A DNA stretch of 64,000 bases from Lampris incognitus (GCF_029633865.1 NC_079230.1:28956009-29020008); one strand, 5' to 3'; shown: positions 22,518 through 36,757, counted from the stretch's first letter. A program made the numbers and translations. Notes: a model not told the origin generated them from the letters alone.

Positions 22518-22681
22518 CAGGGGAGAGCGCGAACGCAGTCCCCCACTACCAGAAATTATGCAGTCGAGATTCCCACGTTTGGGGAATTCGCACAGGTCAG
22601 CACAACCGGAGTGCAATGGTCAAGCCTCGCCGTGGGTGAACCACCTTCTTGATCATGGTGTCTCCCCTGCCAGGTAAGTAT
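22518..22681 (-). ncRNA. rnu1: U1 snRNA, unit 10
   Basis: Array consensus within the RNA, although the flanks resemble units 7 and 9 (CCTTATTG downstream). This suggests a conversion or crossover inside the gene. Confidence 0.95.
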
Positions 22682-22809
22682 GAACCCCAGCCATCGCACA
22701 GAGGAGCTGATTCTGACACACATCTATCTGTATGACGGTGCCACGGCATCAAGTAAAGCGACTGCTTTGTCCTCACAGAAATCAAGGTTTGTTTCTTTTA
22801 ACATGTAAA

Positions 22810-22948
22810 CGGGGGAGAGCGCGAACGCAGTCCCCCACTACCGGAAATGATGCAGTCCAGAGTCTATAACATTTGGGGAATTGACCTTTCGCAAAGTCAG
22901 TTACCGTTGCTATGACCGTCAAGCCTTTCAGAACTATCCAGGGAGTAG
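22810..22948 (-). pseudogene. U1-like paralogue, unit 10
   Basis: U6C variant, as in units 7 and 9. Confidence 0.7.
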
Positions 22949-24891
22949 CCGGAAAACACCAAAACATGAAGGAAGAAATCAGCGCATTGTGTGGTTAAAA
23001 GTAACAGTAGTAATACATTAGCTATCAATAATAGCTAGTAGCAAGCTTAGCTTGGAGCAGACAGGTATTTTTGTTGATTTTGGATGGATTAAGCTGGCCA
23101 TGGGGTCTGCTATACTGTGACATCTATTGACGACATTGCGCTTCTTGCGTTCTGGCTTTCGGGAAGGGAAAGAAAATGACACCCCCTCCAAACTTTTCAC
23201 ATATCTAGTATCCGATCTGCAGATCCCATAGGCACACCGTTTCAGCATTTTGTTGTGTGTTTGAAAGCTTGACGGACCGTTGCTAAGGTCGGATTGGACA
23301 AGCACCGTTCTGGGGAGGTACTTTGCGAAAGCTCAATTGAACTCGAGGCGTTCTAGAGGAGTGTAAAGTCTACCTCGACTGTACACAGTTACGGCTCCTG
23401 ATCGGTCTAAAGTCTACGGTGAGTGAACGCTCTAGACTAATCGGAAGCCGAAAGAGCCGATTGTAGCGTACCAGTCATAGGTCCCAGATGAGACGAGCAT
23501 CAAAGCTTATCAAGAGGAAGAAGAGTGGTTTTCAAAGTTTACGGCGATGTTTGTTCTTCGATGATTCCTTTGAAGGAAAAGTGTTAGCTATAGCTATTAG
23601 CGATTTTCCATAGGAACAACTACACGAACTCACAGGCTGGCGCGAATTACAAGTGGAACTACCCCGTAGTCGCCCTGTCGAGAGTCGTGTTTCCATAGCG
23701 ACGTAGGAACCGCCGGGATCATGAGTTGACGTCAGCATTTTGCGACAGCTTTCACCGCGACGTAATTATCCCATCCAGGTGGCGGGAAATGTCGAGGTAA
23801 ATCGTCTCGTTTCTCCTGGAGGACTCGAGCCCCCGCTGAACCTCGTCGGTGGCGTAGTCAGCCAACAAAGCCTGCACCTCCTCGTCTGTCCGTTTCTCGG
23901 CTGATTTCTCCATTTCGCTTGATCGAAATTAAGTTTGCTACCACACAGCTTGGTTGCTGGCTTATACAATTGCGCTTGTTGAACACCGAAGTAGAAGGCT
24001 GGTTGCTTCCGACCTTCAACCAATCGGCGTCGAGCCCCTCCCAGCAGGTTTTCAGGGCCGCTCAGAAGTACCGACCCCAGAGCAGGGACTAGAGACGCTC
24101 CCTTAAAAGTCCCAGTAAGAGTTCCGGTCAGGGGTAGTTCCTCTAGTGGAAACACCAGCAAAGCTGCCGGCCCCCTAAAAGGTTCGGGTAGTTCCGCTGG
24201 TGGAAAATGGCCTTATGAGTTGTGTTTGACAGGTTGCTTCACAAGGGGCGTCACTTCAGATACTGAAAGCAAAGGTTCACCTACTTTTGCCACTCACAGA
24301 TGTGAAATATTGGATCATTTTGCTCAATAAATGAATGAGCAAGTATCATATTTTTGTCTCATTTGTTTAATTGGGTTTTCTTCATCTACTTTTAGGACTC
24401 GTCGCCGGACCGAATCCCCGTGTTACCCCCGCCTTGATTGGTGTCGCTAAAGCCACAATTGGCCGTGTGTGCGGGTGTGAAGCCGGATGTGAGTATGTGT
24501 CGAGGTGGCTGCAGTAGCGCCTCCTCTGATCGGTCGGGGCGCCTGTTCGGGGGAGAGGGAGAACTGGAGGAATAGCGTGATCCTGCCACGCGCTACGTCG
24601 CCCTGGCGAAACGCCTCACTGTCAGGGGAACGAAGCGGCTGGCGACTCCACATGCGTCGGAGGAGGCATGAGGTAGTCTGCAGCCCTCCGCGCAATGGCA
24701 GAGGGGATGGAGCAGAAACCGGGAGGGATCGGAAGAGTGGGGTAATTGGTCCCATATAATTGGGGAGACAAAGAGGAACGAAACCCCGATGATGAATTAA
24801 GGGACGCAAGATTATTAACACGCCGAATGTCGTAAAGTTTGTGTTTCCCTGCCTTAACGGGAACCATATTGTTTTTCTTTTGACATTTAAT

Positions 24892-25055
24892 CAGGAGAGA
24901 GCGCGAACGCAGTCCCCCACTACCAGAAATTATGCAGTCGAGATTCCCACGTTTGGGGAATTCGCACAGGTCAGCACAACCGGAGTGCAATGGTCAAGCC
25001 TCGCCGTGGGTGAACCACCTTCTTGATCATGGTGTCTCCCCTGCCAGGTAAGTAT
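24892..25055 (-). ncRNA. rnu1: U1 snRNA, unit 11
   Basis: Private C160U in the 3' strand of stem-loop IV. Confidence 0.94.
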
Positions 25056-25183
25056 GAACCCCAGCCATCGCACAGAGGACCTGATTCTGACACACATCTA
25101 TCTGTATGACGGTGCCACGGCATCAAGTAAAGCGACTGCTTTGTCCTCACAGAAATCAAGGTTTGTTTCTTTTAACATGTAAA

Positions 25184-25322
25184 CGGGGGAGAGCGCGAAC
25201 GCAGTCCCCCACTACCGGAAATGATGCAGTCCAGAGTCTATAACATTTGGGGAATTGACCTTTCGCAAAGTCAGTTACCGTTGCTATGACCGTCAAGCCT
25301 TTCAGAACTATCCAGGAAGTAG
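25184..25322 (-). pseudogene. U1-like paralogue, unit 11
   Basis: Same sequence as unit 1. Confidence 0.7.
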
Positions 25323-27265
25323 CCGGAAAACACCAAAACATGAAGGAAGAAATCAGCGCATTGTGTGGTTAAAAGTAACAGTAGTAATACATTAGCTATC
25401 AATAATAGCTAGTAGCAAGCTTAGCTTGGAGCAGACAGGTATTTTTGTTGATTTTGGATGGATTAAGCTGGCCATGGGGTCTGCTATACTGTGACATCTA
25501 TTGACGACATTGCGCTTCTTGCGTTCTGGGTTTCGGGAAGGGAAAGAAAATGACACCCCCTCCAAACTTTTCACATATCTAGTATCCGATCTGCAGATCC
25601 CATAGGCACACCGTTTCAGCATTTTGTTGTGTGTTTGAAAGCTTGACGGACCGTTGCTAAGGTCGGATTGGACAAGCACCGTTCTGGGGAGGTACTTTGC
25701 GAAAGCTCAATTGAACTCGAGGCGTTCTAGAGGAGTGTAAAGTCTACCTCGACTGTACACAGTTACGGCTCCTGATCGGTCTAAAGTCTACGGTGAGTGA
25801 ACGCTCTAGACTAATCGGAAGCCGAAAGAGCCGATTGGAGCGTACCAGTCATAGGTCCCAGATGAGACGAGCATCAAAGCTTATCAAGAGGAAGAAGAGT
25901 GGTTTTCAAAGTTTACGGCGATGTTTGTTCTTCGATGATTCCTTTGAAGGAAAAGTGTTAGCTATAGCTATTAGCGATTTTCCATAGGAACAACTACACG
26001 AACTCACAGGCTGGCGCGAATTACAAGTGGAACTACCCCGTAGTCGCCCTGTCGAGAGTCGTGTTTCCATAGCGACGTAGGAACCGCCGGGATCATGAGT
26101 TGACGTCAGCATTTTGCGACAGCTTTCACCGCGACGTAATTATCCCATCCAGGTGGCGGGAAATGTCGAGGTAAATCGTCTCGTTTCTCCTGGAGGACTC
26201 GAGCCCCCGCTGAACCTCGTCGGTGGCGTAGTCAGCCAACAAAGCCTGCACCTCCTCGTCTGTCCGTTTCTCGGCTGATTTCTCCATTTCGCTTGATCGA
26301 AATTAAGTTTGCTACCACACAGCTTGGTTGCTGGCTTATACAATTGCGCTTGTTGAACACCGAAGTAGAAGGCTGGTTGCTTCCGACCTTCAACCAATCG
26401 GCGTCGAGCCCCTCCCAGCAGGTTTTCAGGGCCGCTCAGAAGTACCGACCCCAGAGCAGGGACTAGAGACGCTCCCTTAAAAGTCCCAGTAAGAGTTCCG
26501 GTCAGGGGTAGTTCCTCTAGTGGAAACACCAGCAAAGCTGCCGGCCCCCTAAAAGGTTCGGGTAGTTCCGCTGGTGGAAAATGGCCTTATGAGTTGTGTT
26601 TGACAGGTTGCTTCACAAGGGGCGTCACTTCAGATACTGAAAGCAAAGGTTCACCTACTTTTGCCACTCACAGATGTGAAATATTGGATCATTTTGCTCA
26701 ATAAATGAATGAGCAAGTATCATATTTTTGTCTCATTTGTTTAATTGGGTTTTCTTCATCTACTTTTAGGACTCGTCGCCGGACCGAATCCCCGTGTTAC
26801 CCCCGCCTTGATTGGTGTCGCTAAAGCCACAATTGGCCGTGTGTGCGGGTGTGAAGCCGGATGTGAGTATGTGTCGAGGTGGCTGCAGTAGCGCCTCCTC
26901 TGATCGGTCGGGGCGCCTGTTCGGGGGAGAGGGAGAACTGGAGGAATAGCGTGATCCTGCCACGCGCTACGTCGCCCTGGCGAAACGCCTCACTGTCAGG
27001 GGAACGAAGCGGCTGGCGACTCCACATGCGTCGGAGGAGGCATGAGGTAGTCTGCAGCCCTCCGCGCAATGGCAGAGGGGATGGAGCAGAAACCGGGAGG
27101 GATCGGAAGAGTGGGGTAATTGGTCCCATATAATTGGGGAGACAAAGAGGAACGAAACCCCGATGATGAATTAAGGGACGCAAGATTATTAACACGCCGA
27201 ATGTCGTAAAGTTTGTGTTTCCCTGCCTTAACGGGAACCATATTGTTTTTCTTTTGACATTTAAT

Positions 27266-27429
27266 CAGGGGAGAGCGCGAACGCAGTCCCCCACTACCAG
27301 AAATTATGCAGTCGAGATTCCCACGTTTGGGGAATTCGCACAGGTCAGCACAACCGGAGTGCAATGGTCAAGCCTCGCCGTGGGTGAACCACCTTCTTGA
27401 TCATGGTGTCTCCCCTGCCAGGTAAGTAT
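27266..27429 (-). ncRNA. rnu1: U1 snRNA, unit 12
   Basis: Array consensus. The neighbouring SINE shares the GGCATGAGG marker with unit 11 only. Confidence 0.95.
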
Positions 27430-27557
27430 GAACCCCAGCCATCGCACAGAGGAGCTGATTCTGACACACATCTATCTGTATGACGGTGCCACGGCATCAA
27501 GTAAAGCGACTGCTTTGTCCTCACAGAAATCAAGGTTTGTTTCTTTTAACATGTAAA

Positions 27558-27696
27558 CGGGGGAGAGCGCGAACGCAGTCCCCCACTGCCGGAAATGATG
27601 CAGTCCAGAGTCTATAACATTTGGGGAATTGACCTTTCGCAAAGTCAGTTACCGTTGCTATGACCGTCAAGCCTTTCAGAACTATCCAGGAAGTAG
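27558..27696 (-). pseudogene. U1-like paralogue, unit 12
   Basis: Private U109C, a few bases 3' of the Sm-like site. Confidence 0.7.
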
Positions 27697-29638
27697 CCGG
27701 AAAACACCAAAACATGAAGGAAGAAATCAGCGCATTGTGTGGTTAAAAGTAACAGTAGTAATACATTAGCTATCAATAATAGCTAGTAGCAAGCTTAGCT
27801 TGGAGCAGACAGGTATTTTTGTTGATTTTGGATGGATTAAGCTGGCCATGGGGTCTGCTATACTGTGACATCTATTGACGACATTGCGCTTCTTGCGTTC
27901 TGGCTTTCGGGAAGGGAAAGAAAATGACACCCCCTCCAAACTTTTCACATATCTAGTATCCGATCTGCAGATCCCATAGGCACACCGTTTCAGCATTTTG
28001 TTGTGTGTTTGAAAGCTTGACGGACCGTTGCTAAGGTCGGATTGGACAAGCACCGTTCTGGGGAGGTACTTTGCGAAAGCTCAATTGAACTCGAGGCGTT
28101 CTAGAGGAGTGTAAAGTCTACCTCGACTGTACACAGTTACGGCTCCTGATCGGTCTAAAGTCTACGGTGAGTGAACGCTCTAGACTAATCGGAAGCCGAA
28201 AGAGCCGATTGTAGCGTACCAGTCATAGGTCCCAGATGAGACGAGCATCAAAGCTTATCAAGAGGAAGAAGAGTGGTTTTCAAAGTTTACGGCGATGTTT
28301 GTTCTTCGATGATTCCTTTGAAGGAAAAGTGTTAGCTATAGCTATTAGCGATTTTCCATAGGAACAACTACACGAACTCACAGGCTGGCGCGAATTACAA
28401 GTGGAACTACCCCGTAGTCGCCCTGTCGAGAGTCGTGTTTCCATAGCGACGTAGGAACCGCCGGGATCATGAGTTGACGTCAGCATTTTGCGACAGCTTT
28501 CACCGCGACGTAATTATCCCATCCAGGTGGCGGGAAATGTCGAGGTAAATCTTCTCGTTTCTCCTGGAGGACTCGAGCCCCCGCTGAACCTCGTCGGTGG
28601 CGTAGTCAGCCAACAAGGCCTGCACCTCCTCGTCTGTCCGTTTCTCGGCTGATTTCTCCATTTCGCTTGATCGAAATAAAGTTTGCTACCACACAGCTTG
28701 GTTGCTGGCTTATACAATTGCGCTTGTTGAACACCGAAGTAGAAGGCTGGTTGCTTCCGACGTTCAACCAATCGGCGTCGAGCCCCTCCCAGCAGGTTTT
28801 CAGGGCCGCTCAGAAGTACCGACCCCAGAGCAGGGACTAGAGACGCTCCCTTAAAAGTCCCAGTAAGAGTTCCGGTCAGGGGTAGTTCCTCTAGTGGAAA
28901 CACCAGCAAAGCTGCCGGCCCCCTAAAAGGTTCGGGTAGTTCCGCTGGTGGAAAATGGCCTTATGAGTTGTGTTGACAGGTTGCTTCACAAGGGGCGTCA
29001 CTCCAGATACTGAAAGCAAAGGTTCACCTACTTTTGCCACTCACAGATGTGAAATATTGGATCATTTTGCTCAATAAATGAATGAGCAAGTATCATATTT
29101 TTGTCTCATTTGTTTAATTGGGTTTTCTTCATCTACTTTTAGGACTCGTCGCCGGACCGAATCCCCGTGTTACCCCCGCCTTGATTGGTGTCGCTAAAGC
29201 CACAATTGGCCGTGTGTGCGGGTGTGAAGCCGGATGTGAGTATGTGTCGAGGTGGCTGCAGTAGCGCCTCCTCTGATCGGTCGGGGCGCCTGTTCGGCGG
29301 AGAGGGAGAACTGGAGGAATAGCGTGATCGTGCCACGCGCTACGTCGCCCTGGCGAAACGCCTCACTGTCAGGGGAACGAAGCGGCTGGCGACTCCACAT
29401 GCGTCGGAGGAGGCATGTGGTAGTCTGCAGCCCTCCCCGCAATGGCAGAGGGGATGGAGCAGAAACCGGGAGGGATCGGAAGAGTGGGGTAATTGGTCCC
29501 ATATAATTGGGGAGACAAAGAGGAACGAAACCCCGATGATGAATTAAGGGACGCAAGATTATTAACACGCCGAATGTCGTAAAGTTTGTGTTTTCCTGCC
29601 TTAACGGGAACCATATTGTTTTTCTTTTAACATTTAAT

Positions 29639-29802
29639 CAGGGGAGAGCGCGAACGCAGTCCCCCACTACCAGAAATTATGCAGTCGAGATTCCCACGTT
29701 TGGGGAATTCGCACAGGTCAGCACAACCGGAGTGCAATGGTCAAGCCTCGCCGTGGGTGAACCACTTTCTTGATCATGGTGTCTCCCCTGCCAGGTAAGT
29801 AT
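29639..29802 (-). ncRNA. rnu1: U1 snRNA, unit 13
   Basis: Private G37A at the foot of loop I. The 3' box starts GTTAAAAG, like that of the paralogue. The unit as a whole has many private bases. Confidence 0.93.
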
Positions 29803-29930
29803 GAACCCCAGCCATCGCACAGGGGAGCTGATTCTGACACACATCTATCTGTATGACGGTGCCACGGCATCAAGTAAAGCGACTGCTTTGTCCTCACAGA
29901 AATCAAGGTTTGTTTCTTTTAACATGTAAA

Positions 29931-30069
29931 CGGGGGAGAGCGCGAACGCAGTCCCCCACTACCGGAAATGATGCAGTCCAGAGTCTATAACATTTGGGGA
30001 ATTGACCTTTCGCAAAGTCAGTTACCGTTGCTATGACCGTCAAGCCTTTCAGAACTATCCAGGAAGTAG
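29931..30069 (-). pseudogene. U1-like paralogue, unit 13
   Basis: RNA part as in unit 1; one private change a few bases upstream of the start. Confidence 0.7.
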
Positions 30070-32011
30070 CCGGAAAATACCAAAACATGAAGGAAGAAAT
30101 CAGCGCATTGTGTGGTTAAAAGTAACAGTAGTAATACATTAGCTATCAATAATAGCTAGTAGCAAGCTTAGCTTGGAGCAGACAGGTATTTTTGTTGATT
30201 TTGGATGGATTAAGCTGGCCATGGGGTCTGCTATACTGTGACATCTATTGACGACATTGCGCTTCTTGCGTTCTGGGTTTCGGGAAGGGAAAGAAAATGA
30301 CACCCCCTCCAAACTTTTCACATATCTAGTATCCGATCTGCAGATCCCATAGGCACACCGTTTCAGCATTTTGTTGTGTGTTTGAAAGCTTGACGGACCG
30401 TTGCTAAGGTCGGATTGGACAAGCACCGTTCTGGGGAGGTACTTTGCGAAAGCTCAATTGAACTCGAGGCGTTCTAGAGGAGTGTAAAGTCTACCTCGAC
30501 TGTACACAGTTACGGCTCCTGATCGGTCAAAAGTCTACGGTGAGTGAACGCTCTAGACTAATCGGAAGCCGAAAGAGCCGATTGGAGCGTACCAGTCATA
30601 GGTCCCATATGAGACGAGCATCAAAGCTTATCAAGAGGGAGAAGAGTGGTTTTCAAAGTTTACGGCGATGTTTGTTCTTCGATGATTCGTTTGAAGGAAA
30701 GGTGTTAGCTATAGCTATTAGCGATTTTCCATAGGAACAACTACACGAACTCACAGGCTGGCGCGAATTACAAGTGGAACTACCCCGTAGTCGCCCTGTC
30801 GAGAGTCGTGTTTCCATAGCGACGTAGGAACCGCCGGGATCATGAGTTGACGTCAACATTTTGCGACAGCTTTCACCGCGACGTAATTATCCCATCCAGG
30901 TGGCGGGAAATGTCGAGGTAAATCGTCTCGTTTCTCCTGGAGGACTCGAGCCCCCGCTGAACCTCGTCGGTGGCGTAGTCAGCCAACAAAGCCTGCACCT
31001 CCTCGTCTGTCCGTTTCTCGGCTGATTTCTCCATTTCGCTTGATCGAAATTAAGTTTGCTACCACACAGCTTGGTTGCTGGCTTATACAATTGCGCTTGT
31101 TGAACACCGAAGTAGAAGGCTGGTTGCTTCCGACGTTCAACCAATCGGCGTCGAGCCCCTCCCAGCAGGTTTTCAGGGCCGCTCAGAAGTACCGACCCCA
31201 GAGCAGGGACTAGAGACGCTCCCTTAAAAGTCCCAGTAAGAGTTCCGGTCAGGGGTAGTTCCTCTAGTGGAAACACCAGCAAAGCTGCCGGCCCCCTAAA
31301 AGGTTCGGGTAGCTCCGCTGGTGGAAAATGGCCTTATGAGTTGTGTTGACAGGTTGCTTCACAAGGGGCGTCACTCCAGATACTGAAAGCAAAGGTTCAC
31401 CTACTTTTGCCACTCACAGATGTGAAATATTGGATCATTTTGCTCAATAAATGAATGAGCAAGTATCATATTTTTGTCTCATTTGTTTAATTGGGTTTTC
31501 TTCATCTACTTTTAGGACTCGTCGCCGGACCGAATCCCCGTGTTACCCCCGCCTTGATTGGTGTCGCTAAAGCCACAATTGGCCGTGTGTGCGGGTGTGA
31601 AGCCGGATGTGAGTATGTGTCGAGGTGGCTGCAGTAGCGCCTCCTCTGATCGGTCGGGGCGCCTGTTCGGGGGAGAGGGAGAACTGGAGGAATAGCGTGA
31701 TCGTGCCACGCGCTACGTCGCCCTGGCGAAACGCCTCACTGTCAGGGGAACGAAGCGGCTGGCGACTCCACATGCGTCGGAGGAGGCATGTGGTAGTCTG
31801 CAGCCCTCCCCGCAATGGCAGAGGGGATGGAGCAGAAACCGGGAGGGATCGGAAGAGTGGGGTAATTGGTCCCATATAATTGGGGAGACAAAGAGGAACG
31901 AAACCCCGATGATGAATTAAGGGACGCAAGATTATTAACACGCCGAATGTCGTAAAGTTTGTGTTTTCCTGCCTCAACGGGAACCATATTGTTTTTCTTT
32001 TGACATTTAAT

Positions 32012-32175
32012 CAGGGGAGAGCGCGAACGCAGTCCCCCACTACCAGAAATTAGGGGGTCGAGATTCCCACGTTTGGGGAATTCGCACAGGTCAGCACAAC
32101 CGGAGTGCAATGGTCAAGCCTCGCCGTGGGTGAACCACCTTCTTGATCATGGTGTCTCCCCTGCCAGGTAAGTAT
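32012..32175 (-). ncRNA. rnu1: U1 snRNA, unit 14
   Basis: Three clustered changes (U120C, G121C, A123C) in the linker just before the Sm site. This is the most altered copy near a protein-binding site. Confidence 0.92.
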
Positions 32176-32303
32176 GAACCCCAGCCATCGCACAGAGGAG
32201 CTGATTCTGACACACATCTATCTGTATGACGGTGCCACGGCATCAAGTAAAGCGACTGCTTTGTCCTCACAGAAATCAAGGTTTGTTTCTTTTAACATGT
32301 AAA

Positions 32304-32442
32304 CGGGGGAGAGCGCGAACGCAGTCCCCCACTACCGGAAATGATGCAGTCCAGAGTCTATAACATTTGGGGAATTGACCTTTCGCAAAGTCAGTTACCG
32401 TTGCTATGACCGTCAAGCCTTTCAGAACTATCCAGGAAGTAG
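32304..32442 (-). pseudogene. U1-like paralogue, unit 14
   Basis: Same sequence as unit 1. Confidence 0.7.
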
Positions 32443-34384
32443 CCGGAAAACACCAAAACATGAAGGAAGAAATCAGCGCATTGTGTGGTTAAAAGTAACA
32501 GTAGTAATACATTAGCTATCAATAATAGCTAGTAGCAAGCTTAGCTTGGAGCAGACAGGTATTTTTGTTGATTTTGGATGTATTAAGCTGGCCATGGGGT
32601 CTGCTATACTGTGACATCTATTGACGACATTGCGCTTCTTGCGTTCTGGGTTTCGGGAAGGGAAAGAAAATGACACCCCCTCCAAACTTTTCACATATCT
32701 AGTATCCGATCTGCAGATCCCATAGGCACACCGTTTCAGCATTTTGTTGTGCGTTTGAAAGCTTGACGGACCGTTGCTAAGGTCGGATTGGACAAGCACC
32801 GTTCTGGGGAGGTACTTTGCGAAAGCTCAATTGAACTCGAGGCGTTCTAGAGGAGTGTAAAGTCTACCTCGACTGTACACAGTTACGGCTCCTGATCGGT
32901 CAAAAGTCTACGGTGAGTGAACGCTCTAGACTAATCGGAAGCCGAAAGAGCCGATTGGAGCGTACCAGTCATAGGTCCCATATGAGACGAGCATCAAAGC
33001 TTATCAAGAGGGAGAAGAGTGGTTTTCAAAGTTTACGGCGATGTTTGTTCTTCGATGATTCGTTTGAAGGAAAGGTGTTAGCTATAGCTATTAGCGATTT
33101 TCCATAGGAACAACTACACGAACTCACAGGCTGGCGCGAATTACAAGCGGAACTACCCCGTAGTCGCCCTGTCGAGAGTCGTGTTTCCATAGCGACGTAG
33201 GAACCGCCGGGATCATGAGTTGACGTCAACATTTTGCGACAGCTTTCACCGCGACGTAATTATCCCATCCAGGTGGCGGGAAATGTCGAGGTAAATCGTC
33301 TCGTTTCTCCTGGAGGACTCGAGCCCCCGCTGAACCTCGTCGGTGGCGTAGTCAGCCAACAAAGCCTGCACCTCCTCGTCTGTCCGTTTCTCGGCTGATT
33401 TCTCCATTTCGCTTGATCGAAATAAAGTTTGCTACCACACAGCTTGGTTGCTGGCTTATACAATTGCGCTTGTTGAACACCGAAGTAGAAGGCTGGTTGC
33501 TTCCGACGTTCAACCAATCGGCGTCGAGCCCCTCCCAGCAGGTTTTCAGGGCCGCTCAGAAGTACCGACCCCAGAGCAGGGACTAGAGACGCTCCCTTAA
33601 AAGTCCCAGTAAGAGTTCCGGTCAGGGGTAGTTCCTCTAGTGGAAACACCAGCAAAGCTGCCGGCCCCCTAAAAGGTTCGGGTAGTTCCGCTGGTGGAAA
33701 ATGGCCTTATGAGTTGTGTTGACAGGTTGCTTCACAAGGGGCGTCACTCCAGATACTGAAAGCAAAGGTTCACCTACTTTTGCCACTCACAGATGTGAAA
33801 TATTGGATCATTTTGCTCAATAAATGAATGAGCAAGTATCATATTTTTGTCTCATTTGTTTAATTGGGTTTTCTTCATCTACTTTTAGGACTCGTCGCCG
33901 GACCGAATCCCCGTGTTACCCCCGCCTTGATTGGTGTCGCTAAAGCCACAATTGGCCGTGTGTGCGGGTGTGAAGCCGGATGTGAGTATGTGTCGAGGTG
34001 GCTGCAGTAGCGCCTCCTCTGATCGGTCGGGGCGCCTGTTCGGGGGAGAGGGAGAACTGGAGGAATAGCGTGATCCTGCCACGCGCTACGTCGCCCTGGC
34101 GAAACGCCTCACTGTCAGGGGAACGAAGCGGCTGGCGACTCCACATGCGTCGGAGGAGGCATGTGGTAGTCTGCAGCCCTCCCCGCAATGGCAGAGGGGA
34201 TGGAGCAGAAACCGGGAGGGATCGGAAGAGTGGGGTAATTGGTCCCATATAATTGGGGAGACAAAGAGGAACGAAACCCCGATGATGAATTAAGGGACGC
34301 AAGATCATTAACACGCCGAATGTCGTAAAGTTTGTGTTTTCCTGCCTTAACGGGAACCATATTGTTTTTCTTTTGACATTTAAT

Positions 34385-34548
34385 CAGGGGAGAGCGCGAA
34401 CGCAGTCCCCCACTACCAGAAATTATGCAGTCGAGATTCTCACGTTTGGGGAATTCGCACAGGTCAGCACAACCGGAGTGCAATGGTCAAGCCTCGCCGT
34501 GGGTGAACCACCTTCTTGATCATGGTGTCTCCCCTGCCAGGTAAGTAT
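34385..34548 (-). ncRNA. rnu1: U1 snRNA, unit 15
   Basis: G109A in stem III, shared only with unit 16; it breaks a G-C pair. Confidence 0.93.
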
Positions 34549-34676
34549 GAACCCCAGCCATCGCACAGAGGAGCTGATTCTGACACACATCTATCTGTAT
34601 GACGGTGCCACGGCATCAAGTAAAGCGACTGCTTTGTCCTCACAGAAATCAAGGTTTGTTTCTTTTAACATGTAAA

Positions 34677-34815
34677 CGGGGGAGAGCGCGAACGCAGTCC
34701 CCCACTACCGGAAATGATGCAGTCCAGAGTCTATAACATTTGGGGAATTGACCTTTCGCAAAGTCAGTTACCGTTGCTATGACCGTCAAGCCTTTCAGCA
34801 CTATCCAGGAAGTAG
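34677..34815 (-). pseudogene. U1-like paralogue, unit 15
   Basis: U17G, shared only with unit 16. Confidence 0.7.
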
Positions 34816-36757
34816 CCGGAAAACACCAAAACATGAAGGAAGAAATCAGCGCATTGTGTGGTTAAAAGTAACAGTAGTAATACATTAGCTATCAATAATA
34901 GCTAGTAGCAAGCTTAGCTTGGAGCAGACAGGTATTTTTGTTGATTTTGGATGGATTAAGCTGGCCATGGGGTCTGCTATACTGTGACATCTATTGACGA
35001 CATTGCGCTTCTTGCGTTCTGGCTTTCGGGAAGGGAAAGAAAATGACACCCCCTCCAAACTTTTCACATATCTAGTATCCGATCTGCAGATCCCATAGGC
35101 ACACCGTTTCAGCATTTTGTTGTGTGTTTGAAAGCTTGACGGACCGTTGCTAAGGTCGGATTGGACAAGCACCGTTCTGGGGAGGTACTTTGCGAAAGCT
35201 CAATTGAACTCGAGGCGTTCTAGAGGAGTGTAAAGTCTACCTCGACTGTACACAGTTACGGCTCCTGATCGGTCAAAAGTCTACGGTGAGTGAACGCTCT
35301 AGACTAATCGGAAGCCGAAAGAGCCGATTGGAGCGTACCAGTCATAGGTCCCATATGAGACGAGCATCAAAGCTTATCAAGAGGGAGAAGAGTGGTTTTC
35401 AAAGTTTACGGCGATGTTTGTTCTTCGATGATTCGTTTGAAGGAAAGGTGTTAGCTATAGCTATTAGCGATTTTCCATAGGAACAACTACACGAACTCAC
35501 AGGCTGGCGCGAATTACAAGTGGAACTACCCCGTAGTCGCCCTGTCGAGAGTCGTGTTTCCATAGCGACGTAGGAACCGCCGGGATCATGAGTTGACGTC
35601 AACATTTTGCGACAGCTTTCACCGCGACGTAATTATCCCATCCAGGTGGCGGGAAATGTCGAGGTAAATCGTCTCGTTTCTCCTGGAGGACTCGAGCCCC
35701 CGCTGAACCTCGTCGGTGGCGTAGTCAGCCAACAAAGCCTGCACCTCCTCGTCTGTCCGTTTCTCGGCTGATTTCTCCATTTCGCTTGATCGAAATTAAG
35801 TTTGCTACCACACAGCTTGGTTGCTGGCTTATACAATTGCGCTTGTTGAACACCGAAGTAGAAGGCTGGTTGCTTCCGACGTTCAACCAATCGGCGTCGA
35901 GCCCCTCCCAGCAGGTTTTCAGGGCCGCTCAGAAGTACCGACCCCAGAGCAGGGACTAGAGACGCTCCCTTAAAAGTCCCAGTAAGAGTTCCGGTCAGGG
36001 GTAGTTCCTCTAGTGGAAACACCAGCAAAGCTGCCGGCCCCCTAAAAGGTTCGGGTAGCTCCGCTGGTGGAAAATGGCCTTATGAGTTGTGTTGACAGGT
36101 TGCTTCACAAGGGGCGTCACTCCAGATACTGAAAGCAAAGGTTCACCTACTTTTGCCACTCACAGATGTGAAATATTGGATCATTTTGCTCAATAAATGA
36201 ATGAGCAAGTATCATATTTTTGTCTCATTTGTTTAATTGGGTTTTCTTCATCTACTTTTAGGACTCGTCGCCGGACCGAATCCCCGTGTTACCCCCGCCT
36301 TGATTGGTGTCGCTAAAGCCACAATTGGCCGTGTGTGCGGGTGTGAAGCCGGATGTGAGTATGTGTCGAGGTGGCTGCAGTAGCGCCTCCTCTGATCGGT
36401 CGGGGCGCCTGTTCGGGGGAGAGGGAGAACTGGAGGAATAGCGTGATCCTGCCACGCGCTACGTCGCCCTGGCGAAACGCCTCACTGTCAGGGGAACGAA
36501 GCGGCTGGCGACTCCACATGCGTCGGAGGAGGCATGTGGTAGTCTGCAGCCCTCCCCGCAATGGCAGAGGGGATGGAGCAGAAACCGGGAGGGATCGGAA
36601 GAGTGGGGTAATTGGTCCCATATAATTGGGGAGACAAAGAGGAACGAAACCCCGATGATGAATTAAGGGACGCAAGATCATTAACACGCCGAATGTCGTA
36701 AAGTTTGTGTTTTCCTGCCTTAACGGGAACCATATTGTTTTTCTTTTGACATTTAAT

